Notes: generated by a model not told the origin, from the sequence alone. Shown: positions 1-5,531, counted from the stretch's first letter. The stretch: DNA of 5,774 nt from Caulobacter sp. (GCA_014378155.1 JACMOF010000548.1:1-5774), one strand, 5' to 3'. Program-made: numbers and translations.

Positions 1-34
1 CATTGAGAAGTTCGTCCTGGCCGGCGATCCATGA
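1..34 (+). CDS. possible C-terminal tail of an upstream gene (partial)
   Basis: One frame entering from the left edge reads IEKFVLAGDP and stops at TGA (32-34). The codons are mostly GC-ending, as expected here, but ten residues identify no family. If real, this gene converges on the anti-sigma gene, and the repeat at 143-275 lies between them. A competing reading is a minus-strand gene starting at GTG (94-92) or ATG (43-41) and leaving the window leftward. It encodes a protein-like stretch (GAGHRDWRVAMHPSWIAG within it) but uses several codons unusual for such a genome, including TTA, and has no clear ribosome binding site. I slightly prefer the plus-strand tail; only sequence to the left can decide. 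Confidence 0.33.
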   Translation, partial: IEKFVLAGDP

Positions 35-142
35 CGGATGCATCGCCACGCGCCAATCCCGGTGACCGGCGCCCAGCGATAAGTCATAAACCACTTACTT
101 AGCGAGCGACAGGCCTTGCTGGCATGGGGCTCGGCGCGCAAA

Positions 143-275
143 TCCTCCCCCTGTGGGTCAGGTGTCGGCGAAGCCGACGGAGGGGGAGTGATACGCCCTA
201 ACCGCGCGCCCGATCGACGCCCCTAAAACTGCCCCCACCGATCGCTGCGCGATCACCTCCCCCACAGGGGGAGGA
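143..275. repeat. inverted pair of REP-like modules
   Basis: The ends are a perfect 15-bp inverted repeat: TCCTCCCCCTGTGGG at 143-157 and its complement at 261-275. Each end leads inward into a diverged copy of one roughly 48-base module. The left module (143-190) carries the hairpin GTCGGC-GAA-GCCGAC (164-178), bracketed by an outer stem CTCCCCCT (145-152) / AGGGGGAG (181-188). The right module, in opposite orientation (about 227-275), carries GATCGC-TGC-GCGATC (240-254) bracketed by runs of C and G. About 36 unrelated bases separate the two. I see no flanking target duplication and no transposase. The CTCCCCCTGTGGG style is familiar from intergenic regions of Caulobacteraceae and related groups (recollection). 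It fills most of the spacer downstream of the anti-sigma gene. Confidence 0.75.
256..274 (-). terminator. hairpin after the anti-sigma stop codon, possible terminator
   Basis: A perfect 8-bp stem with a 3-base loop (CCTCCCCC-ACA-GGGGGAGG on the plus strand) begins about ten bases past the stop codon of the anti-sigma gene. It is part of the right-hand REP-like module. No T-run follows it on the minus strand, so it is not a canonical intrinsic terminator. It could still stall polymerase or protect the 3' end of the operon transcript. Confidence 0.35.
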
Positions 276-284
276 CCTAGGTTG

Positions 285-1007
285 CTAAGCCCGAACGAAC
301 TTGCCCGCAGCGCGGACCGACCCGGTCGGAGCCCCGGACGGCGAGCCGCCTAGCGGTTCGTCGGTGACAGCCAGGGTGGCGGTATAGACCCCCCCGGCCT
401 TCAGCCCGGCGGGAACCGCGATGCGCTTGGCGGCGCCGGTCGGGATAACGCCCAGCGAGATCGGCGCGGCGCCCTCGGGGATGATCCACAGCTCGGCGTC
501 GCGGCCGGTCGGCATGGTCAGGCTGACCGGGGTCAGCACAAGCTGCTGTGTCGCGTGGTCCAGGGTGGCGACCAGGCGCGGGGCCTTGGTGGTCGGGTCG
601 CCGATCACCGCCACCTCGGCGGCCTGGACCACGACCGGCGCTGGCGTGACCACTGGCGGCGCGGGCTTGGGCAGGGCGACGATGACCAGGCAGGCGGCCG
701 CCAGGGCCGCCGCCCCGGCCGACACGCCGCGCCACACGGCGACATTGTTCCAGGTGCTGGGCCGGGCGACGTCGCCGACCAGGTTGGAAATCCGCGGCCA
801 CAGCCCGACCGAAGGCTGCACGGGAGCGATCTCGGCCGCCAGCGGGACGAGGTGGTTTTCCCACCACTGCACGGCGCGGGCGAAGGCGGGTTCGGCGGTG
901 ACGCGACGCTCGGCCTCTGCGCGCTCGACGGCGTCCAGCACGCCCAGCACGTATTCGCCGGCGAAGGGGCGTTCGCCCTCGGTGATGGGGGTTTCGATGT
1001 CGGTCAT
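285..1007 (-). CDS. RskA-type membrane anti-sigma factor
   Basis: This 240-residue protein is the likely antagonist of the adjacent ECF sigma factor. The N-terminal cytoplasmic part (about 1-90) carries the family signature GEYVLGVLDAVERAEAERR (17-35) and the WWENHL stretch (48-53) typical of RskA-like anti-sigma factors. A single hydrophobic helix (about 94-112) would cross the inner membrane, followed by a proline-rich linker and a periplasmic RskA domain (about 130-240) with ELWIIPEG and a GVYTATLAVTDEP ending. There is no HxxxCxxC zinc site (the only cysteine is in the membrane helix), so it is not a ChrR/ZAS-type factor. I chose ATG at 1007 because it overlaps the sigma stop as ATGA, implying translational coupling; GTG at 1019 is an alternative giving four more residues. 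In mycobacteria RskA is inactivated by regulated intramembrane proteolysis; the same here is inference. Confidence 0.88.
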   Translation of the reverse strand: MTDIETPITEGERPFAGEYVLGVLDAVERAEAERRVTAEPAFARAVQWWENHLVPLAAEIAPVQPSVGLWPRISNLVGDVARPSTWNNVAVWRGVSAGAAALAAACLVIVALPKPAPPVVTPAPVVVQAAEVAVIGDPTTKAPRLVATLDHATQQLVLTPVSLTMPTGRDAELWIIPEGAAPISLGVIPTGAAKRIAVPAGLKAGGVYTATLAVTDEPLGGSPSGAPTGSVRAAGKFVRA

Positions 1008-1558
1008 GCTTCGAGACACGCGCGAAGGTTGATCAGGGCGCGCCGGATCCAGCTTTTCATGGTGCCCAGCGGCACGCCCACGGCCTGGGCCAGGGCGTCA
1101 TAGGTCAGGCCCTCGAAGAAGGCCGTGCGCACCACGCTGGCGTGCTTGGGGTCAAGGGCGTCGATGCAGCCATTTAGCCGCGCCTTGTCCTCGTCGGCCT
1201 CGATCAGGGTCGAGGCCAGGGGGGCGGTGTCGGGCAAGGCCTCGGCCTCGTCGACGCCGGCCATGACCCGGCCGCCCCGGGCGCGAAGCCGGTCGATGGC
1301 CCGGTTGCGAGCCATGGTCACCAGCCAGGTGATCGGGCTGGCGCGCTCCGGATCGAAGCGGTCGGCCTTGTTCCATACCGTCAGATAAACATCCTGAAGC
1401 ACGTCTTCCGCCTCCTCGCGGTCGTTCAAGATACGGAGGACGACGCCGAACAGTTTCGCGGATGTATGTCGGTAGACGTATTTGAGCGCGTCATTGTCGC
1501 GATTGGCGATCCGCGCAATGGCGCGCGAAAGCAAGGCCCGGCTGGTTTCTACGTCCAT
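1004..1558 (-). CDS. ECF RNA polymerase sigma factor (SigK-like)
   Basis: At 184 residues this is a normal-length group 4 (ECF) sigma factor. Region 2 spans about 24-93: core-binding region 2.2 is seen as AEDVLQDVYLTVW (50-62), and the -10 recognition region 2.4 as SPITWLVTMARNRAIDRLR (74-92). A variable acidic linker (about 100-127) leads to region 4 (about 128-183), whose helix-turn-helix (LTYDALAQAVGVPLGTMKSWIRRAL, split around 151-175) reads the -35 element. Pairing with an RskA-type anti-sigma factor suggests the SigK-like class (ECF19 in the ECF classification, inferred from the partner). It is the third gene of the leftward operon. A GAGGGG ribosome binding site lies ten bases before the ATG, and its stop overlaps the anti-sigma start by four bases. 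I see no own promoter in the 64-base gap upstream, so expression probably comes from the promoter ahead of the methyltransferase, giving positive feedback. Confidence 0.93.
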   Translation of the reverse strand: MDVETSRALLSRAIARIANRDNDALKYVYRHTSAKLFGVVLRILNDREEAEDVLQDVYLTVWNKADRFDPERASPITWLVTMARNRAIDRLRARGGRVMAGVDEAEALPDTAPLASTLIEADEDKARLNGCIDALDPKHASVVRTAFFEGLTYDALAQAVGVPLGTMKSWIRRALINLRACLEA

Positions 1559-1581
1559 TAATCGGTGGCCCCTCGGACTCG

Positions 1582-1602
1582 CGTGCGACCGACGGTCGCA
1601 CG
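1582..1602. repeat. 21-bp palindrome upstream of the sigma gene
   Basis: CGTGCGACC (1582-1590) is followed by GAC and the exact complement GGTCGCACG (1594-1602). Counting the outer bases of the centre, only the middle base is unpaired. It lies in the 64-base gap between the DUF2177 and sigma genes, about 24 bases before the sigma ATG and just upstream of its ribosome binding site. No T-run follows on either strand, so it is not an obvious terminator. It could be an RNA hairpin that tunes or protects the downstream sigma/anti-sigma part of the message, or a binding site for a dimeric regulator. The structure is certain; its role is not known. Confidence 0.7.
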
Positions 1603-1622
1603 GCCTTGGTGGCGAAGCAATC

Positions 1623-2024
1623 TCAGCGCGTATGCCGCGCGACGAGATAGCCGGCGCTGGCGGCGGCGGTGGTCACGAAGGTCCCCCAGGCCAGATCGAC
1701 AACGGTCACGAAACTGGACCAGCCCTTCAGCGTCGCCTGATTGGTCAGGTCGTAGGTGGCGTAGGCGGCAAAACCGAAGATCGCCGCGCTGGTCAGAAGT
1801 TGGCCCCAGCTTCCGCTCTTGGCGGCGGGGATGATGGCCAGCAGCAGGATCGCGGCGATGTAGATCAGATAGAAGGCCGCCGCTGGCCCCAGGGCCACCT
1901 TGTCGGCCATCAGGTGGCCGATGTGGGGCTTGTACACGCGGCCAACGCTGAAGGTCAGGAAGGCCATGTCCAGCACCAGGAAGGTGGCGGCGGCGGCCAG
2001 ATAGCTCAGGGCGTAGCGGATCAT
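1623..2024 (-). CDS. DUF2177 family four-helix membrane protein
   Basis: A 133-residue integral membrane protein with four predicted helices at about 4-25, 45-66, 73-92 and 105-128. It shows the conserved blocks of DUF2177 (PF09945): LDMAFLTF near the first helix, GHLMADKV (36-43), the strongly conserved AYATYDLTNQATLKGW (87-102), and DLAWGTF (110-116). The length is typical for the family. No biochemical function is established for it; family members often sit beside Cfa-like methyltransferases and ECF sigma factors. The start lies three bases after the methyltransferase stop, with an AGAGG ribosome binding site at 2036-2032, so the two are almost certainly co-transcribed and perhaps translationally coupled. 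The neighbours suggest a role in the membrane lipid change, for example supporting the methyltransferase at the bilayer, but this is inference only. Confidence 0.9.
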   Translation of the reverse strand: MIRYALSYLAAAATFLVLDMAFLTFSVGRVYKPHIGHLMADKVALGPAAAFYLIYIAAILLLAIIPAAKSGSWGQLLTSAAIFGFAAYATYDLTNQATLKGWSSFVTVVDLAWGTFVTTAAASAGYLVARHTR

Positions 2025-2027
2025 GCT

Positions 2028-3167
2028 CTAACCTCTCGAGACGGGCCGCAAGCGATAGTGACTGACGCCCCATTCCTCGCCGCCATGATAGCCAAACAGT
2101 CCGGCGGTGGCCATGAAGAATAGCCGCCAGCGCCGCCGCCAGACCGTGGCGTCGGAACCGTAGACCTCTTCCAGCACCGGATCGATCTCGGCGCGATGGG
2201 CGTCGAAATTTTCCAGCCACTGCCTGGCGGTTCGGGCGTAGTGGGACCCGTTCCAGCGCCAGTTCATGGCCACTGTGAACAGGTCGGGGAACTGGCGGAT
2301 CAGGTCGTGGCTGGGCATCACTCCGCCGGTGAAGAAATATTGCGCGATCCAGTCAGACGGGTCATCGACGTCGAACCTGTAAGGCGTGGCCTTGTGCGAA
2401 AAGACGTGCAGGAACAGCAGTCCGTCCGGCCGCAACCAGCGGTTCACCTTGGCCAGCAGGGCGCGCCAGTTGGACATGTGCTCAAACATCTCCACCGAGA
2501 CCACGCGGTCGAAGCGCTGGTCGGTCTTGAAGACGTTCATGTCGGCGGTGACGATCGTCAGATTGGTCAAACCGCGACCGCGGGCCCGGGCTTCGATGAA
2601 GGCGCGTTGCGAGGCCGAGTTCGACACCGAGGTGATGCGCGAGCCCGGAAACCGCTCGGCCATCCACAGCGATAGCGAGCCCCAGCCGCAGCCCAGCTCC
2701 AGCACGTCCTGGTCATCGCGCAGGTCGGCGTGCTCCTCGGTCTCGCGCAAGGCGGCGGTTTCGCCCTCGGCCAGGGTCTTGGCGCCAGGGGGATAGAGAC
2801 CGCTGGAATATTTCAGATTGGGGCCGAGTACGCACTCGAAGAATGCGGCGGGCAGCTCGTAATGCTGGGCGTTGGCCTCGTCGGTGTTCACGGCGATCGG
2901 CCAATCGCGCATCTCGCGGGCGAAGGCCTCGTCGAAGTCGGGATCTGCGCCAGTTAGCCGCCGCCGGGCGCCGCCGACCAGCATGTTGATCGCGGCGCGC
3001 GCCACGACGTCCGGGATAGGCGCGTCCTCGAAGGCGTGGATCGCCGCCTTGACCAGGCCCATGCGCACGCTTGGCCGCGCGGGGCGCGCTGCTATCGGAG
3101 CCTGTTTCGGGGCGCGATCACGGTCGCCCGCCTCCGCGGCCCGTTCCAAGGGCGACGTCGTCGTCAT
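2028..3167 (-). CDS. SAM-dependent methyltransferase of the cyclopropane fatty acid synthase family
   Basis: This 379-residue class I methyltransferase probably acts on unsaturated acyl chains of membrane phospholipids, using S-adenosylmethionine. After a poorly conserved N-terminus (about 1-95) come QHYELPAAFF (101-110), KYSSGLY (119-125), the SAM-binding motif VLELGCGWGSLSLWMAE (155-171), ITSVSNSASQR (178-188), the active-site block SVEMFEHMS (224-232), LFLHVFSHK (251-259), YFFTGGVMPS (277-286) and the C-terminal LFGYHGGEEWGVSHYRLRP. By alignment from memory with E. coli Cfa, the bicarbonate-binding Glu, His and Tyr match E229, H254 and Y310, but the Cys is Ser (S122). The EMFEH form and the C-terminal half resemble plant coclaurine N-methyltransferase-like enzymes more than E. 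coli Cfa. The product could therefore be a cyclopropane or a methylated chain. It is the first gene of the operon; ATG 3167 is chosen for its ribosome binding site. Confidence 0.88.
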   Translation of the reverse strand: MTTTSPLERAAEAGDRDRAPKQAPIAARPARPSVRMGLVKAAIHAFEDAPIPDVVARAAINMLVGGARRRLTGADPDFDEAFAREMRDWPIAVNTDEANAQHYELPAAFFECVLGPNLKYSSGLYPPGAKTLAEGETAALRETEEHADLRDDQDVLELGCGWGSLSLWMAERFPGSRITSVSNSASQRAFIEARARGRGLTNLTIVTADMNVFKTDQRFDRVVSVEMFEHMSNWRALLAKVNRWLRPDGLLFLHVFSHKATPYRFDVDDPSDWIAQYFFTGGVMPSHDLIRQFPDLFTVAMNWRWNGSHYARTARQWLENFDAHRAEIDPVLEEVYGSDATVWRRRWRLFFMATAGLFGYHGGEEWGVSHYRLRPVSRG

Positions 3168-3175
3168 CACTTCTA

Positions 3176-3181
3176 CTCCCC
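3176..3181 (-). promoter_or_regulatory. ribosome binding site fixing the methyltransferase start
   Basis: GGGGAG on the minus strand lies eight bases before the ATG at 3167. The longer reading from GTG at 3197 would add ten residues (RAVGRGVEV and the initiator) that do not look conserved and would place this site inside the gene. The ATG is therefore the better start. Confidence 0.7.
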
Positions 3182-3221
3182 GTCCGACGGCCCGCACGCG
3201 CGAATCGCCTGGACGTATGCA

Positions 3222-3249
3222 GGTACGGGCGCGGGAGCGCGTTGGATGC
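3222..3249 (-). promoter_or_regulatory. candidate ECF promoter for the methyltransferase-sigma operon
   Basis: On the minus strand a -35-like GCATCC (3249-3244, followed by AA) and a -10-like CGTACC (3227-3222) are 16 bases apart, a usual ECF spacing. Transcription would start near 3215, giving a leader of about 48 bases before the methyltransferase ATG. The same arrangement recurs on the other strand for the divergent oxidoreductase gene. Because the sigma gene is downstream in this operon, this would be an autoregulated promoter. The -35 resembles the CCATCC-like element reported for mycobacterial SigK (from memory). Confidence 0.5.
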
Positions 3250-3263
3250 GGCGACGAATTCGC

Positions 3264-3291
3264 GCGTCCAAACCTTCAGTGACACCGTATT
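3264..3291 (+). promoter_or_regulatory. candidate ECF promoter for the oxidoreductase-DUF1365 pair
   Basis: GCGTCC (3264-3269, followed by AAA) and CGTATT (3286-3291) are separated by 16 bases, matching the element on the opposite strand at 3249-3222. The start of transcription would fall near 3298, giving a short leader of about 12 bases to the ATG at 3310; the GGGAAG ribosome binding sequence (3293-3298) would then sit at the very 5' end. That closeness is a weakness of the call: the start may lie slightly upstream, or the true gene start slightly downstream. Confidence 0.45.
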
Positions 3292-3309
3292 TGGGAAGAC
3301 AGCGCCGCC

Positions 3310-4704
3310 ATGGCGCGTTTCCGGGAGCTGAACGTGCCGCACGCCGCCGAACGTCTGAATATCGCCGTGGTCGGCGGCGGCATCTCCGGCCTGTCGGCGG
3401 CCTGGCTGCTGGCCAAGCGTCACGACGTCACCCTTTACGAAGCCGCGCCGCGCGTCGGAGGTCATGCCAACACCGTCGAGATCGAGGGCGTGGCGGTGGA
3501 TACCGGCTTCATCGTCTATAACGAACCGAACTATCCCAACCTGACGGCGCTGTTTCGCCACCTCGACGTCCCGACGGCGGCCAGCGACATGTCGTTCGGG
3601 GTGTCACTCGACAACGGCGCGCTGGAATATAGCAGCACCAACCTGCTGGCCCAGAAGCGCAACCTGTTCAACCCGCGCTTCCTGAAGATGCTGCTCGACG
3701 TCGCCCGCTTCTATCGGGCCGGGACGCGGGACGTGGCGGCGCTGGAAGCTTCGGGGCTGGAGACCGGCGGGCTGTGCGGCCTGGCCGACTATCTCAGGGC
3801 CCAGGGCTTTGGCCAAGCCTTCCAGGAAGATCACCTGCTGCCCCAGGCCGCCGCCATCTGGTCGACCACGCTGCGCGACATCCGAGAATTTCCCGCCGCC
3901 TCGCTGCTGCGGTTCTTCGACAATCACGGCCTGATGCTGCCGGTCGACAAGCGGCCGATCTGGCGGACGGTGGTCGGCGGCAGCCGGGCCTATGTGGACC
4001 GCATGCTGGCAGACTTCGACGGTGAGGTGCTGACCAGCCGGCCGGTGCGCCACATCCTGCGCGGCCCGGACGGCGTCACGATCGAGGACGTCGCCGGCCA
4101 GAGCAGACGCTTCGACCAGGTGGTGATCGCCGCCCATGCCGACCAGGCCCTGGACATGCTGGTCCAGCCGGGGGCCGAGGAACGGCGGTTGCTCGGCGCT
4201 TTCCGTTACAGCAAGAACCGCGCGGTGCTGCATCGCGACGCCAAGCTGATGCCGCGCCGCAAGCCCGCCTGGGCCAGCTGGAACCATGTCGGCCTGCGTG
4301 GCGGCGACGGCGAGGGCGGGGTCACCTACTGGATGAACCGCCTTCAGCCCCTGGCCAAGGACGGCGCCCCGGCCGCCGACCCCTTCTTCCTCTCGCTCAA
4401 CCCGGCGCGGGACCCGACCCTGGCGTCCACGCTGCATGACCAGACCTACGAGCACCCGCTGTTCGACGGACCAGCGATGACCGCCCAGCGCACCCTGTGG
4501 TCGTTGCAGGGAGCCAACCGCACCTGGTTTGCCGGCGCCTATTTTGGATCGGGCTTTCACGAGGACGGCCTGCAAGCCGGCCTTGCCGTCGCCGAACAGT
4601 TGGGCGGCGTCCATCGCCCCTGGCTGACCCCCAACCCGTCGGGCCGGATTTTCGTCTCGGCGGTCGCCAGCGCGGCGCCGCCCTCGTTCAGAGTGGTAGC
4701 GTGA
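3310..4704 (+). CDS. FAD-dependent amine-oxidase-fold oxidoreductase
   Basis: A 464-residue flavoprotein with an N-terminal Rossmann dinucleotide site: IAVVGGGISGLSAAWLL (18-34), the acidic residue E44 expected to bind the FAD ribose, and RVGGHANT (48-55). The C-terminal FAD motif WFAGAYFGSGFHEDGLQAG lies at about 406-424. The middle contains VVGGSRAYVDRM (221-232) and the block YSKNRAVLHRDAKLMPRRKPAWASWNH (300-326, read in parts), typical of the NAD(P)/FAD-dependent oxidoreductases paired with DUF1365 and Cfa-like proteins. The fold is that of phytoene-desaturase and amine-oxidase relatives, so oxidation or desaturation of an acyl chain fits the context better than amine oxidation. No signal peptide or membrane helix is visible. 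It is the first gene of the rightward pair and overlaps DUF1365 by four bases. Substrate and electron acceptor cannot be read from the sequence. Confidence 0.9.
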   Translation: MARFRELNVPHAAERLNIAVVGGGISGLSAAWLLAKRHDVTLYEAAPRVGGHANTVEIEGVAVDTGFIVYNEPNYPNLTALFRHLDVPTAASDMSFGVSLDNGALEYSSTNLLAQKRNLFNPRFLKMLLDVARFYRAGTRDVAALEASGLETGGLCGLADYLRAQGFGQAFQEDHLLPQAAAIWSTTLRDIREFPAASLLRFFDNHGLMLPVDKRPIWRTVVGGSRAYVDRMLADFDGEVLTSRPVRHILRGPDGVTIEDVAGQSRRFDQVVIAAHADQALDMLVQPGAEERRLLGAFRYSKNRAVLHRDAKLMPRRKPAWASWNHVGLRGGDGEGGVTYWMNRLQPLAKDGAPAADPFFLSLNPARDPTLASTLHDQTYEHPLFDGPAMTAQRTLWSLQGANRTWFAGAYFGSGFHEDGLQAGLAVAEQLGGVHRPWLTPNPSGRIFVSAVASAAPPSFRVVA

Positions 4705-5492
4705 GATCGGCGCTTTACAGCGGCGTCGTCGCCCACGGGCGGATGAGACCCCGGCGTCATCGACTGGACTATCGCGTCTTCATGCTGGCGCTGGATCTTG
4801 ATGAGCTGGACACGCTGGCGAGCCGTCTGAAACTATTCACGCACAATGGCTGGAATCTGGTGTCGCTCCACGACCGCGACTTCGCCGGCAAGGTCCGAGC
4901 GCCCTTGCGGCCCCAGATCGAGGCCAAGCTGGCGCAGGCCGGTTTCGATCTGGTTGGTGGGCGGATCACCCTGCTGTGCATGCCGCGCCTGCTGGGCAAG
5001 GGCTTCAACCCGCTCAGCGTCTATTTCTGCCATGACCGCGACGGCCGGCTGGCGGCGACGATCCACGCCGTGCGCAACACCTTTGGCGAGCGCCACGACT
5101 ATGTGCTGCCGGTCGAGGCCTCGCCCGACGAGCGCGTGCGCCAGGCTTGCGGCAAGGGCTTCCATGTGTCGCCGTTCATGCCGATGGACCTGGACTACCA
5201 GTTTGACCTGTTGCCGCCGGGGAACCGGGTGGGCGTGGGGGTCACGGTGCATGACGAGGCGGGCCTGCTGCTGGCCGCCAGCTTCGCCGGCGAGCGGCGC
5301 GAACTGACCGACCGAGCGCTGTTGCGGGCGGTGGCTACCCACCCCTGGCAGGTGGCCGGCGTTCTGGCCGCGATCCACTGGGAAGCGGTGAAGATGGTGC
5401 TCAAGGGTTTTCGGTTGTTGCCTGGGCCAAAGAAGGTTGCGGCAAAGACTGGGGACACACACTCATCCCACGGCCTGGGCCACGCTGGCTGA
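4701..5492 (+). CDS. DUF1365 domain protein
   Basis: A 263-residue member of DUF1365 (PF07103), whose biochemical role is not established. Family blocks are SALYSGVVAHGRMRPRRHRL (3-22), DYRVFMLALDLDEL (23-36), a central FNPLSVYFCHDRDG (102-115), AVRNTFGERHDYVLP (123-137), GKGFHVSPFMPMDLDYQF (151-168) and the C-terminal IHWEAVKMVLKG (225-236). I chose GTG at 4701 because it begins exactly at the conserved N-terminus and forms a GTGA overlap with the oxidoreductase stop; the longer reading frame upstream is only a shadow of that gene. The overlap implies coupled translation and a joint task, presumably in the acyl-chain modification. The last 13 residues (251-263) are encoded by the inverted repeat at 5451-5517, with the stop codon in its loop, so the original C-terminus was probably different. 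Confidence 0.9.
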   Translation: MRSALYSGVVAHGRMRPRRHRLDYRVFMLALDLDELDTLASRLKLFTHNGWNLVSLHDRDFAGKVRAPLRPQIEAKLAQAGFDLVGGRITLLCMPRLLGKGFNPLSVYFCHDRDGRLAATIHAVRNTFGERHDYVLPVEASPDERVRQACGKGFHVSPFMPMDLDYQFDLLPPGNRVGVGVTVHDEAGLLLAASFAGERRELTDRALLRAVATHPWQVAGVLAAIHWEAVKMVLKGFRLLPGPKKVAAKTGDTHSSHGLGHAG

Positions 5493-5517
5493 AATCGTGG
5501 GATGAGTGTGTGTCCCC
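5451..5517. repeat. perfect 22-bp inverted repeat with 23-base loop
   Basis: The left arm (5451-5472, starting GGGGACACACACTCATCCC) is the exact reverse complement of the right arm (5496-5517). The 23-base loop holds a small inner stem, GCCA (5479-5482) with TGGC (5486-5489). The element lies where DUF1365 and trmFO converge and could stop transcription from both sides, although neither end has a T-run. Its regular 67-base form suggests a dispersed REP- or MITE-like element; similar GGGGACA-type hairpins occur in many proteobacterial genomes, sometimes with REP-associated transposases (recollection). It is unrelated in sequence to the repeat at 143-275. Confidence 0.85.
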
Positions 5518-5531
5518 GTTCCTAGCGAAGC

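Noticed and set aside
31..102. Small plus-strand frame of 23 codons starting ATGA over the stop at 32-34
   Set aside because: The peptide is short, low in typical protein features and ends in an A+T-rich patch; nothing beyond the start overlap supports it.
143..275. CRISPR array or direct-repeat array
   Set aside because: There are only two modules, in inverted orientation and diverged inside; no regular direct repeats with spacers occur.
1008..1019. Longer anti-sigma start at GTG 1019
   Set aside because: ATG 1007 gives the tighter four-base coupling with the sigma stop and the extension adds only four residues; it cannot be fully excluded.
1558..2220. Minus-strand 220-codon frame across the DUF2177 gene
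   Set aside because: The translation is rich in Arg and Gly and lacks the family blocks, whereas the overlapping 133-residue frame matches DUF2177 throughout.
3168..3197. Ten-residue N-terminal extension of the methyltransferase from GTG 3197
   Set aside because: A good ribosome binding site (GGGGAG) sits inside the extension eight bases before ATG 3167, and the extra residues look unconserved.
3604..4614. Long minus-strand open frame (336 codons) opposite the oxidoreductase
   Set aside because: It is antisense to a gene with clear FAD motifs; the open frame is a by-product of high GC content and its translation shows no recognisable domain.
5451..5517. Canonical intrinsic terminator
   Set aside because: The stem is strong but no T-run follows on either strand, and the 23-base loop is unusually large; it is listed as a repeat with possible termination activity.
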